44,526 bases of DNA from DASQBT01 sp049578545. GTDB lineage: Bacteria; Pseudomonadota; Gammaproteobacteria; Burkholderiales; Thiobacillaceae. The DNA lies in the NCBI GenBank assembly GCA_049578545.1, contig JBAUMF010000016.1, positions 1 to 44,526 of the forward strand. Reading direction: 5' to 3'. The number at the start of each line of letters is the position of its first letter. Within the stretch, counting starts at the first letter, position 1. Under the pieces are notes generated by a model. It had not been told where the DNA came from, made no database searches, and saw nothing but the letters and a program-made list of their open reading frames with translations. Positions 18,479 to 26,348 of this stretch are shown piece after piece. A program made the translations under genes and the position numbers.

Positions 18479-19323
18479 CCCTCGCCTCTTGCCGGCTTGA
18501 ATGCGGGTTCTTGCTTCGGGTGCTCCTCGACCCGGGGCACTGCCGTGCCCTGGAGCGGTTGTGCCGGTGCAGGTACCGCCTGCTTCTGGATGATGTACCA
18601 GGATACTCCAGACTTCTGCACAAATCGGTCTGTCGGGAAGAAAGCCATGATCCCCGCAATGATCAGGGCCAGCACCACCAGCGGCGCCTCGTATTTCGTC
18701 ACCTGGGCGGGCGCCATGCCGTCCTCCTTTGGCTTGGGCCACAAAAGATTTTGTCCCAGACGCATGAGCAGACTGCCGGCCACTGCCGCCATCACCAGGA
18801 CTAACACGACTGACCCAATATTCATGCCGAACAGCTCGTCCAGCCGGTAGACGCCCCGGTAGTCACTGTTGTAGAAATTACCCCAAATGGAGAACAGATC
18901 GCCGAACAGGATGGAACCGCCGAGGAAGCCAAGTATGAACACCATGGCGTCAACCCGTCCGGTGGCGACGGAGGCCGCCGCCGTACCTGGACAGAACCCA
19001 CCAACGGCCATGCCGATGCCGAACAGCAGCCCCCCCACTGCCATGGGCTTCAGGTAGGTTGGCAGGTAATACATCTCGGAGGTGTTGAGGAAACCGATCA
19101 GGCTGAGGAGCCACAGCCCAATCATGCCGGTGACAATCGCAGAAAACATCACCACCGCCACGCCGGCGTCCTTTAGGTAGAAGACGGCGGCAATCTTGCG
19201 GCTGTCGGTGAAACCGGCATGATACAGACCAAAGCCGAAAATGAATCCGGTGGGTATTGCCAGCCACAGGTTCGCGGCTTCCGAGATTAAGCCGGTCTTA
19301 ACCAGCGGCGCCACTAGATCCAT
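18472..19323 (-). CDS. YeeE/YedE-family membrane protein with Cys-terminated tail
   Basis: This is a 283-residue membrane protein of the YeeE/YedE (DUF395) family, whose studied members import thiosulfate. The conserved GGFCPGTAAAS motif carries the sulfur-contacting cysteine and lies in a membrane hairpin. After the last helix (ending near AFFPTD) comes a soluble tail of about 55 residues, rich in Pro, Gln and Ala, that ends in ARGEGC. This resembles the tail of the rhodanese lipoprotein in the same operon. The ATG at 19323 overlaps the preceding gene by 10 bases. Together with that gene it makes up the two halves often fused in YeeE/YedE transporters. Confidence 0.88.
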   Translation of the reverse strand: MDLVAPLVKTGLISEAANLWLAIPTGFIFGFGLYHAGFTDSRKIAAVFYLKDAGVAVVMFSAIVTGMIGLWLLSLIGFLNTSEMYYLPTYLKPMAVGGLLFGIGMAVGGFCPGTAAASVATGRVDAMVFILGFLGGSILFGDLFSIWGNFYNSDYRGVYRLDELFGMNIGSVVLVLVMAAVAGSLLMRLGQNLLWPKPKEDGMAPAQVTKYEAPLVVLALIIAGIMAFFPTDRFVQKSGVSWYIIQKQAVPAPAQPLQGTAVPRVEEHPKQEPAFKPARGEGC

Positions 19324-19826
19324 TGTTTTCTCACGAACCAGGCCGTTGCAAAACCGCCAATGAAAATACACAGGAGGAAGGCCCAGGCACCAACAGAGAT
19401 CTCGGCGCCTCCGACCAGCCCCTGACCGCTTGTGCAGCCGCGTGCCAGACGTGCGGCAAATCCGGTGATGGCGCCGCCGATGAGTGCATAAATGAGCCGA
19501 CCGGATACCGAAATGCGCGGGCCGCGCTGCACTTCGAAGTGAAAATCACCACATGACCAGGCACCGACGAAGGCGCCGGCCAAAAGCCCAATCATCAGAA
19601 AGCTGAGGTAATCATTGAGCGGATTCCTCCCGTGAGCAAAGTAGGGGGCCAGGTAGGCGCTCTTTTCCGTCAGTTCGGGCAACAGCCAGTGCTGTACCGT
19701 AGCCACCAGGCTCGTCATCATGCCGCTTACGCCAATGCCCCGTCCCGCCAGGATAAATGCAAGCAGCATGGAAATGCCTATCACAATACCCGCCACGACC
19801 GGCGGGAAACGGCTACGCAAGTTCAC
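19314..19826 (-). CDS. YeeE/YedE-family half-size membrane protein
   Basis: This is a 170-residue membrane protein with about four or five helices and the YeeE/YedE motif RLARGCTSGQGLVGGA, whose cysteine in related transporters contacts thiosulfate. It starts with a GTG at 19826 behind a strong AGGAGGG site. It is the first gene of the six-gene sulfur operon. Together with the 283-residue gene that follows it could form one complete transporter-like unit bringing sulfur to, or taking it from, the Mo enzyme. Confidence 0.88.
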   Translation of the reverse strand: MNLRSRFPPVVAGIVIGISMLLAFILAGRGIGVSGMMTSLVATVQHWLLPELTEKSAYLAPYFAHGRNPLNDYLSFLMIGLLAGAFVGAWSCGDFHFEVQRGPRISVSGRLIYALIGGAITGFAARLARGCTSGQGLVGGAEISVGAWAFLLCIFIGGFATAWFVRKQWI

Positions 19827-20221
19827 AAGCCCTCCTACGCGAATACATTCAGCTCACTGAATATGATTTTTCTAGTTATCAGTTATTCAAAAACAGTATC
19901 GACGCACCTAGGAAACCTGCCAAGGTGTCGGCAACACCTTTAAGTGAATAGCAAACATGGTCTTCGAATTCAAGCACGAACTACACCGCACTTGATTAAT
20001 CGCAAAAAAACCTTATGAGGCAGTTTGCAACCACGGCACCTTCTGGGAGGCCGGTTCACGCATTCCTTATTCGTAGCTTTCTCTGAAATTCAGTCCAACT
20101 TTATAACCTGCCAACTGAATCAGGGGAAGTCCAAAGCACAAGTCCGGTCACGCCCTCCCAAAATGGAACCTCGCCAGGCTGCCGGTCGCCCTGTTCTTTC
20201 GGGACTCTCAGATCGTCATTG
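19827..20221. promoter_or_regulatory. Intergenic region with repeated ATTCAGT/ACTGAAT inverted repeats
   Basis: This 395 bp region lies upstream of the sulfur operon and downstream of the nickel transporter. It holds a perfect inverted repeat ATTCAG-N4-CTGAAT (19847-19862), 21 bases before the yeeE GTG, and a wider pair ATTCAGT-N19-ACTGAAT (20088-20120). A further hairpin, AAGGTGT-N5-ACACCTT (19922-19940), has no T-run and is therefore not a clear terminator. A related repeat lies upstream of the second hydrogenase operon. No protein-coding frame here is credible. Confidence 0.4.
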
Positions 20222-21418
20222 TTAGTGAAAGTGTTTGTGGACATGGGTAACACCGCCACGGTGAGTATGTTCGTGCGCGTGCGGCTCATAGGGGTGGCGA
20301 TGTCGTTCCTCAAAACGCTTGTATTTCCAGAGCGCTGCCGAGCCTCCCCACACTAGCAGAAATATCGCCACGATCACATAGCCCAGCATGCCAAAATCAA
20401 ACCCGACGACATAGTCATAGAACGGTCCATTCAGGTGCATGAGATCGATAAAGACTTGTAGTAATTCGATGCTGCCGATAACCAGTGCCACTGCGATCGA
20501 CAAACACGTTGTGGTGAGGTTATAAAAAATCTTGCGTAGCGGATTCACAAATGCCCAGCTGTAAGCCTTCAGCATCAATATGCCGTCGGTGCTGTCCATC
20601 AGCGACATGCCGGCGGCGAACAAGATTGGCAACGACAGCACGGCGCCCATCGGCAGGTTGCCACTGGCTGCACCCGCGGTCATCGCCAGCAAACCGATTT
20701 CGGAAGCAGTATCGAAGCCCATGCCAAACAGCAAACCCAGTGGATACATCTGCCAGCTATGCTGGACCATTTTTTGCAAGCGTCCGCCAAACAGGCGATT
20801 AAGCAGACCACGTTGCAGGAGTAGTTCATCCAGGTGCGCATGACTGTGCTGACCGCTTTTGGCCTTTCGCCAGATTTTGAGCATGTCCAGAAGCAGCAGC
20901 AGGTTGAGTATTCCGATCAACCATAGAAATATCCCCGACACGCTGGCGCCAATCACTCCGCCGAGTTGCTGGAGTTCGGGTAATTCCTGCTTGACCGATG
21001 TGGCGGCGAATATGATCGTCAGTGCAAGAACGAGAACCACAGTCGAGTGCCCCAACGAAAAGAAGAAGCCGATGCCCAGCGGTTTTTGTCCCTTTTGCAG
21101 CAAATAGCGCACAGTATCGTCGACGGCAGCAATGTGATCGGCATCGAAGGCGTGGCGGAGCCCGAACATATACGCGGCAAACCCCAAACCGATCAGGGCT
21201 GGATAGTGCATCGAGTAGTGGAAAAACAGGCTGCAACCGAGCAAGTGCAATAGCGCGATTACGCCGTAGATGCCACCGACCCGTCGCCATTCTGCTGCGC
21301 TGAAATTAAGGTGCGGACGCGCAGGGGAACCGGCTGAGTTGGCTATATCCGGGGAGGTGACAAGACGATAACCGCCATTGAGTGCTTTGGCTTCAGGTGA
21401 CCTCGGAGTAAATTTCAT
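20222..21418 (-). CDS. NiCoT-family high-affinity nickel (cobalt) transporter
   Basis: This is a 398-residue membrane permease with about eight helices. The signature RHAFDADHIAAVDDT in helix II (H-x4-DH) and GFFFSLGHSTVV, GMGFDTASEIG and GMSLMDSTDG are the NiCoT family motifs. The C-terminal 30 residues are histidine-rich (HPYEPHAHEHTH and HVHKHFH), suggesting metal binding at the cytoplasmic end. It sits between the two hydrogenase operons and is a natural nickel supplier for both. Nickel rather than cobalt is inferred from this context. There is no strong ribosome binding site before the ATG. Confidence 0.93.
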   Translation of the reverse strand: MKFTPRSPEAKALNGGYRLVTSPDIANSAGSPARPHLNFSAAEWRRVGGIYGVIALLHLLGCSLFFHYSMHYPALIGLGFAAYMFGLRHAFDADHIAAVDDTVRYLLQKGQKPLGIGFFFSLGHSTVVLVLALTIIFAATSVKQELPELQQLGGVIGASVSGIFLWLIGILNLLLLLDMLKIWRKAKSGQHSHAHLDELLLQRGLLNRLFGGRLQKMVQHSWQMYPLGLLFGMGFDTASEIGLLAMTAGAASGNLPMGAVLSLPILFAAGMSLMDSTDGILMLKAYSWAFVNPLRKIFYNLTTTCLSIAVALVIGSIELLQVFIDLMHLNGPFYDYVVGFDFGMLGYVIVAIFLLVWGGSAALWKYKRFEERHRHPYEPHAHEHTHRGGVTHVHKHFH

Positions 21419-21545
21419 GATGCCGTGTTCACTGCATCAGCCGAAGGTATGCCAACAGGGTAACGTAAACGGTCATACCAAGCTGCCAGCCCTTCCCGAG
21501 CATGTTCCGATACCGGGAAGACCTTGAACTCCGCATTGACTCGAC

Positions 21546-21751
21546 GGATTGTTCGTCGCCGAGTCCAGATTGAAAGGCAGGAGGGATGTCCGGTTCATTG
21601 CGGATGGCGTATGCGACATGTCGCCCATGAGCTCAACATCGGTGGGGTCACGGTCAAGGTTCATATGAAATATCCGCCCAGGAATATGAAATCTTGCTCA
21701 CGCGCTGAAGCCGCAGTCAAAACCGTCAAGTTTGAATCAACGTACATTTAG
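21546..21751 (+). pseudogene. Decayed NarL/FixJ-type (LuxR HTH) response regulator remnant
   Basis: Plus-strand frames contain pieces of a LuxR-type DNA-binding domain. One frame (from 21546) reads AESRLKGRRDVRFIADGVCD, resembling the start of the domain (LTxREreVLxxIAxG). A frameshift near 21615 leads to VAHELNIGGVTVKVHMK and SRAEAAV. These match the recognition helix and end of NarL-like proteins with the correct spacing, although the loop between them has changed. Upstream, GHTKLPALPEHVP (about 21471-21509) could be the end of the receiver domain. No intact gene can be built. The parent may have regulated the neighbouring operons. No other gene is seen in the rest of the 536 bp gap (21419-21954). 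Confidence 0.65.
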
Positions 21752-21871
21752 AGCGCTGGAGTAGTTGTCTCAATAATCCATTACCGATTGTATGAACACT
21801 TACCGCTACCCGAAGGTTGTCTGCTGGAGCGTGTGGCTAAATATTCGATATTGCGACAAATGAATCAGCTC

Positions 21872-21954
21872 TTCAGTAACTGAATCTTGACTCTTGTCAT
21901 AACATTTTCATTCATATCATAGCTTCTTAGCCAAACCATTAATATGCTAAGCAA
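21872..21954 (+). promoter_or_regulatory. Putative promoter/operator of the Isp-hydrogenase operon
   Basis: This A/T-rich stretch precedes the second hydrogenase operon. It contains the palindrome TTCAGT-A-ACTGAA (21872-21884), directly followed by TTGACT (21887-21892), a fair -35 match. A -10 element at the correct spacing is weak (ATTCAT or TTCATA around 21910). The palindrome shares its half-site with repeats upstream of the sulfur operon. I see no good ribosome binding site before the ATG at 21955. Confidence 0.35.
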
Positions 21955-22428
21955 ATGAAAACACTTGTGCTCGGTATCGGCAACACGCTTCTATCGGATG
22001 AAGGCATCGGGGTTCACGTAACACAACAACTGCAACGCATGCTGCCTTTATCCGATGACATTGAAGTTCTTGACGGTGGGACGCTGAGCTTCACCCTTGC
22101 CGGTCCGATTGAGGAAGCCGATGCACTGATCGTGGTGGATGCCGCCCAATTGAAGTCCTCGCCAGGAACCCTGAAAGTTTTCGAAGGTGATGAAATGGAT
22201 GCATTTCTGCTCGGCAACCGCAAATCGAGCGTCCATGAAGTGGGCCTCACGGACTTGATGTCGATCGCAATGCTTACCGGGCACTGGCCTGAAAAGCGTG
22301 CCCTGGTCGCCATTCAGCCGGAAAAGGTTGACTGGGGTGACACCCCCACTCCCCATGTTGCCGCTGCCGTGCCACTAGCCTGTAACCATATCCAATCGCT
22401 GATCGGAAACTGGCGCAATGTGGTCTGA
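21955..22428 (+). CDS. hynD: Hydrogenase maturation endopeptidase (HynD/HupD type)
   Basis: This 157-residue endopeptidase is dedicated to the second large subunit. The N-terminal GIGNTLLSDEGIGVH, LDGGTLSF and VVDAAQL carry the metal-binding acidic residues, and SSVHEVGLTDLM carries the histidine. It is shorter than the first HupD in this window (192 residues) and only distantly similar, as expected for proteases that recognise one substrate each. It opens the Isp-type operon, and its end overlaps the next gene by 11 bases. Confidence 0.92.
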   Translation: MKTLVLGIGNTLLSDEGIGVHVTQQLQRMLPLSDDIEVLDGGTLSFTLAGPIEEADALIVVDAAQLKSSPGTLKVFEGDEMDAFLLGNRKSSVHEVGLTDLMSIAMLTGHWPEKRALVAIQPEKVDWGDTPTPHVAAAVPLACNHIQSLIGNWRNVV

Positions 22429-22822
22429 ATATTCCCCGAGTACATTAACGGACCCCAATGATCCCTTGACGGGAAATGGCATGGCTGTGCTGAGGGAAAT
22501 TCTGACTTTGCTGGAACTGCTCGACGGAACAGGAGAAGGTGGCAGCATCGATCTTGCGAGCCTGCCCCTATCTGCCCCAGACAAACAATGGCTTAGACAA
22601 TCGCTGGGTGAAGGTGCAGTCAAGATCAACATCAACGCTGGTGGACCCACGACTGTGGTGGAAACTGCCACCCCCGGTGTCTGGTGGGTAATCCATTGCA
22701 ACGAACAATGCGCCCAAACTGGAGAATTCATCGAAGTCACACTAATACCGGAAATTGTCCCCGCTCACCCGGATGACGTTTCCTCAGGAATAAAAAGACT
22801 GGAAAAGAGATTGACGGCATAA
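22418..22822 (+). CDS. Short single-domain HupH-like protein
   Basis: This is a 134-residue protein resembling the C-terminal region of HupH. It has SLGEGAVKININAGG followed by TPGVWWVIHCN, matching GEGEVSL and YPGIWWVRYTN of the full-length HupH at 4968-5837. The N-terminal half of HupH is missing. It probably assists assembly of the second hydrogenase small subunit, which follows directly. Two cysteines near its middle (HCNEQC) are not seen in the long HupH. The start overlaps the protease gene. Confidence 0.8.
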   Translation: MWSEYSPSTLTDPNDPLTGNGMAVLREILTLLELLDGTGEGGSIDLASLPLSAPDKQWLRQSLGEGAVKININAGGPTTVVETATPGVWWVIHCNEQCAQTGEFIEVTLIPEIVPAHPDDVSSGIKRLEKRLTA

Positions 22823-22865
22823 ACTATATTCATGAGGCACACTCACGACTCGAGGGGACTTCATC

Positions 22866-23957
22866 ATGCACGATAACAAGAATGGAAAATTGATTGAGCT
22901 ACTGACTAGTCAAGGCATATCCCGCCGTGCATTTTTGAAATACTGCGCTACCCTCGCCTCCATGATGGCCCTGCCACCCACGGCGGGAAAGGCTATCGCC
23001 GAGGCCTTGACCAAAGGGCTGCGCCCTTCAGTTATATGGCTATCCTTTCAGGAATGTACCGGCTGCACTGAATCCATTACCCGTTCTTACACCCCGACGC
23101 TGGAAAACCTGATCTTTAACGTAATTTCTTTGGATTATCACCATACGCTGCAGGCCGCAGCCGGAACAGCGGCCGAACAAGCCCGACTGGATTCGATAAA
23201 GAAAAATTGGGGCAAGTATCTGGTTGTGGTGGATGGATCCGTTCCCATTAAGGATGGCGGCATCTACTCCGCCATTGCCGGGCAAAGCAATTACGACATG
23301 CTCGTGGAAACGGCCAAGGGTGCGGCGGCCATCATTGCGGTCGGCTCCTGTGCATCGTTTGGCGGAATTCCTCACGCCAACCCCAATCCGACTGGTGCGG
23401 TCGCGGTGAGTGACATTATCAAGGACAAACCTGTTATCAATATATCCGGCTGTCCGCCCATCCCGGTTGCCATGACCGGCGTGCTGGCCCAATACCTGGC
23501 ATTGGGCAGCCTGCCTGAACTCGATCACCTTGGACGTCCCAAGGCATTTTTCGGTGAAACCATCCACGACCGCTGCTACCGGCGGCCGTTCTACGACCAG
23601 GGCAAATTCGCCAGGACCTTTGATGATGAGGGAGCACGCAATGGCTGGTGTTTGTTTGAACTGGGCTGCAAGGGCCCCGTCACCTACAACGCCTGCGCGA
23701 CCACCAAGTGGAATGAGGGCACCTCTTTCCCGATCGAATCGGGTCATGGTTGCCTGGGCTGTTCCGAACCCAATTTCTGGGATGCCGGAAGCTTCTACAG
23801 CCCGCTATCGACTCCATCCAGCCCGATCAAGAGAGTTGAAATTGGCATCGTTGCCGGAGCGGCTGCGGGCATAGCCATCGCGGTCGCCAACCGCGCCAAG
23901 AAAAGCAAGGCCAAGGCAGACCATGTCTCCGCCACAGTAACGGATCTGGAGAAATAG
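22866..23957 (+). CDS. hynS: HynS, small subunit of Isp-type (group 1e) [NiFe]-hydrogenase
   Basis: This is a 363-residue Tat-exported Fe-S subunit (SRRAFLK, residues 19-25). The proximal cluster region reads ECTGCTES and GSCASFGG. Gly66 and Gly167 replace the two extra cysteines of the O2-tolerant type, so this enzyme should carry a standard [4Fe-4S] proximal cluster and be more oxygen-sensitive. Typical medial and distal cluster motifs follow (CYRRPFYD, CLFELGCKGP, GHGCLGCSE), then a C-terminal hydrophobic helix. GAGGGG lies about 10 bases before the ATG. The isp1 gene starts 2 bases after its stop. Confidence 0.96.
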   Translation: MHDNKNGKLIELLTSQGISRRAFLKYCATLASMMALPPTAGKAIAEALTKGLRPSVIWLSFQECTGCTESITRSYTPTLENLIFNVISLDYHHTLQAAAGTAAEQARLDSIKKNWGKYLVVVDGSVPIKDGGIYSAIAGQSNYDMLVETAKGAAAIIAVGSCASFGGIPHANPNPTGAVAVSDIIKDKPVINISGCPPIPVAMTGVLAQYLALGSLPELDHLGRPKAFFGETIHDRCYRRPFYDQGKFARTFDDEGARNGWCLFELGCKGPVTYNACATTKWNEGTSFPIESGHGCLGCSEPNFWDAGSFYSPLSTPSSPIKRVEIGIVAGAAAGIAIAVANRAKKSKAKADHVSATVTDLEK

Positions 23958-23959
23958 GC

Positions 23960-24628
23960 ATGAATGATCTCGCTGTCCTCACATGGGTACGTGGCACCGG
24001 ACTGGAAATCGCGCTTGCCATTTTCTCTCTCGGACTGATCTTGCGACTGATTGAAGTTTTCTCCCTTGGACGCAAGAGAGATCTAGCGCCTGCCCGCCAT
24101 CGTTCCGGTGCTTCTGGCTGGCACACCGTCTTTCGTCGATCTCTGCCCGCCAAGGGCTTGTTACAGAGCAGTCCCACAACCTATATCAGCTATGCAGGCG
24201 GCTACGTTTTTCACGTCGGGCTATTCATCGTCATCCTGTTCTTCGAGCCCCACATCCAGTTATTCAAGAGCACTCTCGGTCTCGTTTGGCCGGGCTTGCC
24301 TTCGAGACTGGTGGATTTTATTACCGTGATCACCCTGGTAGCGATGGTCGTTGTGCTGGTCGATCGCATAAACAAAAAGGTCAAGCGATTTCTGTCGACC
24401 TTTGCAGATTACTTTACCTGGACCATTACCTTCATGCCGGTGCTGACGGGCTGGCTCGCTGTGCAGCATATGCTGCTGCCCTATACCCGCATGCTGGCCA
24501 TGCACATTCTGTGTGTGGAAATTTTGCTGATCTTCTTCCCGTTCACCAAACTGTTGCATGGCGCCACCACTTTTGGCGCCCGCTGGTATAACGGCAACAT
24601 CAATGGACATAAAGGGGTGCAAGTATGA
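23960..24628 (+). CDS. isp1: Isp1, NarI-like cytochrome b of the Isp hydrogenase
   Basis: This is a 222-residue membrane protein with about five helices, related to NarI/DsrM-type cytochromes b. Candidate haem-ligand histidines are in GGYVFHVGLF, AVQHMLL, AMHILCVEI and KLLHGATT. In group 1e hydrogenases Isp1 exchanges electrons between quinone and the Isp2 Fe-S protein. The gene sits between hynS and isp2 and overlaps isp2 by 4 bases (ATGA), the arrangement known from Thiocapsa. Confidence 0.92.
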   Translation: MNDLAVLTWVRGTGLEIALAIFSLGLILRLIEVFSLGRKRDLAPARHRSGASGWHTVFRRSLPAKGLLQSSPTTYISYAGGYVFHVGLFIVILFFEPHIQLFKSTLGLVWPGLPSRLVDFITVITLVAMVVVLVDRINKKVKRFLSTFADYFTWTITFMPVLTGWLAVQHMLLPYTRMLAMHILCVEILLIFFPFTKLLHGATTFGARWYNGNINGHKGVQV

Positions 24629-25887
24629 GCGCTTCGTTAGAACGAGGAATAAATGTACTCAAGGAACTTATCGACGCCCCCATTGCCAGCTTCTTTTCCA
24701 GTTGCGTGCATTGCGGGATGTGCGCCGAGGCCTGTCTGTTCTACACGGAGACCGGTGATCCTGAATACACCCCCATTCACAAACTGGAGCCCTTGCGCCG
24801 GGTCTGGTCGCAGGAATACACGCTGCTCGGCCGACTCGCCAAAATGACAGGGCTTTCCAAACCCGTTACTGACGACGAGTTGGAAGAATGGAAGGCGCTG
24901 GTCTACAACAGCTGTACCCTGTGCGGACGTTGCTCTCTGGTCTGCCCCGTTGGCAACGACATCGTCTATATGGTGCGCAAGTTCCGTGAAGGCATGGCTG
25001 TCTCCGGTCACGCTCCTGATGGTCTGGTTGGTGCCTCCAAGCGCTCGGTAGAGATCGGCAGTCCGATGGGCGTGCGCCTGCCCGCGGTAAAGGCGCAGAT
25101 GAAGCACGTGCAGGAAGAGACGGGCATTGAGATTCCATTGGATGCGGAAGGCGCAGAATACATGGTGCTGATGTCCTCGATGGAGATCATCAATTTCCCT
25201 GAATACCTGGGATCCGTCGCCAGGATCATGAAGCAGGCCGGCAAGGGCTGGACGCTGTGCTCGGAAGCCTTCGAGGCCACCAATAGCGGCATCCAGATCG
25301 GCGTTTCCGACATTGCCCGGGTGATCGTCCAGCGCGTCGTCGACGGCGCAGAGAAGCTCAAGGTCAAGACCGTGATCAGCCCCGAATGTGGCCACGCCTA
25401 CACCGCTCTGCGCTGGGAAGGCCCCAACCTCATTGGCCGCCCGTACACCTTCAACGTGCAGCACATCCTCGAGGTGCTGGACGATTTCCGCAGCCAGGGG
25501 TTGCTCAAGACCTCGGGGTTCGAGGAGACGCGGCTCACTTTCCATGATCCCTGCCAGCTCGTGCGGCGTGGCGGTGTGCTTGAACAGCCGCGTAATCTTC
25601 TGAAGATGGTGACGAAGAACTACGTGGAAACGAACGATCACGGCAAGATGAATTGGTGCTGCGGCGGCGGCGGCGGAGTGAGTGCCATCGATGAAGCGGA
25701 GCAACTGCGTTTTGCTGCTTTCAAAATCAAGAAGTCGCAACTGGAGGAGACCGGCGCCAAAACCCTGGTCACGGCCTGCGCCAATTGCCGCATCGTACTG
25801 GAGGAAGGGCTGGAGCACTTCCAAATGGACATTCCGGTGGTGGGGTTGACCGAGATGATCGCCGATCACCTGGCGGAAGGAGAATGA
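24625..25887 (+). CDS. isp2: Isp2, HdrD-like Fe-S protein of the Isp hydrogenase
   Basis: This is a 420-residue cytoplasmic-type Fe-S protein related to heterodisulfide reductase subunit D. Two [4Fe-4S] motifs occur at CVHCGMCAEAC (from about residue 27) and CTLCGRCSLVCP (from about residue 92). Two CCG-type domains follow. The second has HDPCQLV, NWCCGGGGG and TACANC, enough for a noncubane cluster site, while the first is less complete (SPECGHAY). It links Isp1 to a cytoplasmic redox partner or to the hydrogenase; the direction of electron flow is debated in the family. A small gene starts 4 bases downstream. Confidence 0.92.
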   Translation: MSASLERGINVLKELIDAPIASFFSSCVHCGMCAEACLFYTETGDPEYTPIHKLEPLRRVWSQEYTLLGRLAKMTGLSKPVTDDELEEWKALVYNSCTLCGRCSLVCPVGNDIVYMVRKFREGMAVSGHAPDGLVGASKRSVEIGSPMGVRLPAVKAQMKHVQEETGIEIPLDAEGAEYMVLMSSMEIINFPEYLGSVARIMKQAGKGWTLCSEAFEATNSGIQIGVSDIARVIVQRVVDGAEKLKVKTVISPECGHAYTALRWEGPNLIGRPYTFNVQHILEVLDDFRSQGLLKTSGFEETRLTFHDPCQLVRRGGVLEQPRNLLKMVTKNYVETNDHGKMNWCCGGGGGVSAIDEAEQLRFAAFKIKKSQLEETGAKTLVTACANCRIVLEEGLEHFQMDIPVVGLTEMIADHLAEGE

Positions 25888-25891
25888 AACA

Positions 25892-26338
25892 ATGGCTATC
25901 GGCAACGACAGCGAATTCAAGGCCGCCTTGAGTGGCCTTTCGACCGCGCGGCAGCGCATGGTCGCAGTGTGTTTCGCAGAGAATGTGCTTGCGCTGTGCC
26001 ATGATGCCAGAGTGAAGGGAGCGATCAATACTGCGAAACGCACGGATATCACAGATGCCGAACTCGCCGCCGCGTTCCAGACAGCCAGGGCAGCCAGCGT
26101 GGAAACCTTTACCCAATGCGGCCATGAGTGCAACTGGATTAGCCAGGCCGGCCACTTCGTTGCGGAAGCGAGCATGGCTTGTGTCAAGCCAGCCGAACCT
26201 GGGGGCAACCTGTCATGGGATGCCGCCATGCTTGCACGCATGGCGCGCACCTGCGAGACCATTGCCAATGGCCGCGGGACTGACAACGCGGAGGCCATAG
26301 CGCAATATCGCATCCTCGCGGAATTCCTGGACAGCTGA
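25892..26338 (+). CDS. Unrecognised 148-residue protein within the Isp operon
   Basis: I do not recognise this family. The protein looks mostly alpha-helical, without signal peptide or membrane segment. Cysteines are concentrated in VAVCFAENVLALCHD, FTQCGHECNW, SMACVKP and RTCETI, and histidines lie beside several of them, so metal or Fe-S binding is possible. It is placed between isp2 and hynL with 4- and 10-base gaps, so it must be co-expressed with the hydrogenase. A structural or maturation role is inferred only from position. The start is supported by GAAGGAGAATG upstream. Confidence 0.75.
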   Translation: MAIGNDSEFKAALSGLSTARQRMVAVCFAENVLALCHDARVKGAINTAKRTDITDAELAAAFQTARAASVETFTQCGHECNWISQAGHFVAEASMACVKPAEPGGNLSWDAAMLARMARTCETIANGRGTDNAEAIAQYRILAEFLDS

Positions 26339-26348
26339 GGAAACCGAC

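Noticed and set aside
19922..19940. Intrinsic terminator
   Set aside because: The 7-bp stem with 5-base loop lacks a T-run on either side and lies about 280 bases beyond the nickel transporter stop.
21419..21520. Cobalamin or nickel riboswitch before the NiCoT gene
   Set aside because: I found no B12-box-like sequence or strong conserved stem arrangement in the leader.
24637..26313. Very long open frame (558 codons) on the minus strand opposite isp2 and the next gene
   Set aside because: The plus strand holds clear Isp2 motifs with Fe-S cysteines. The antisense product has low-complexity composition typical of a shadow frame in GC-rich DNA.
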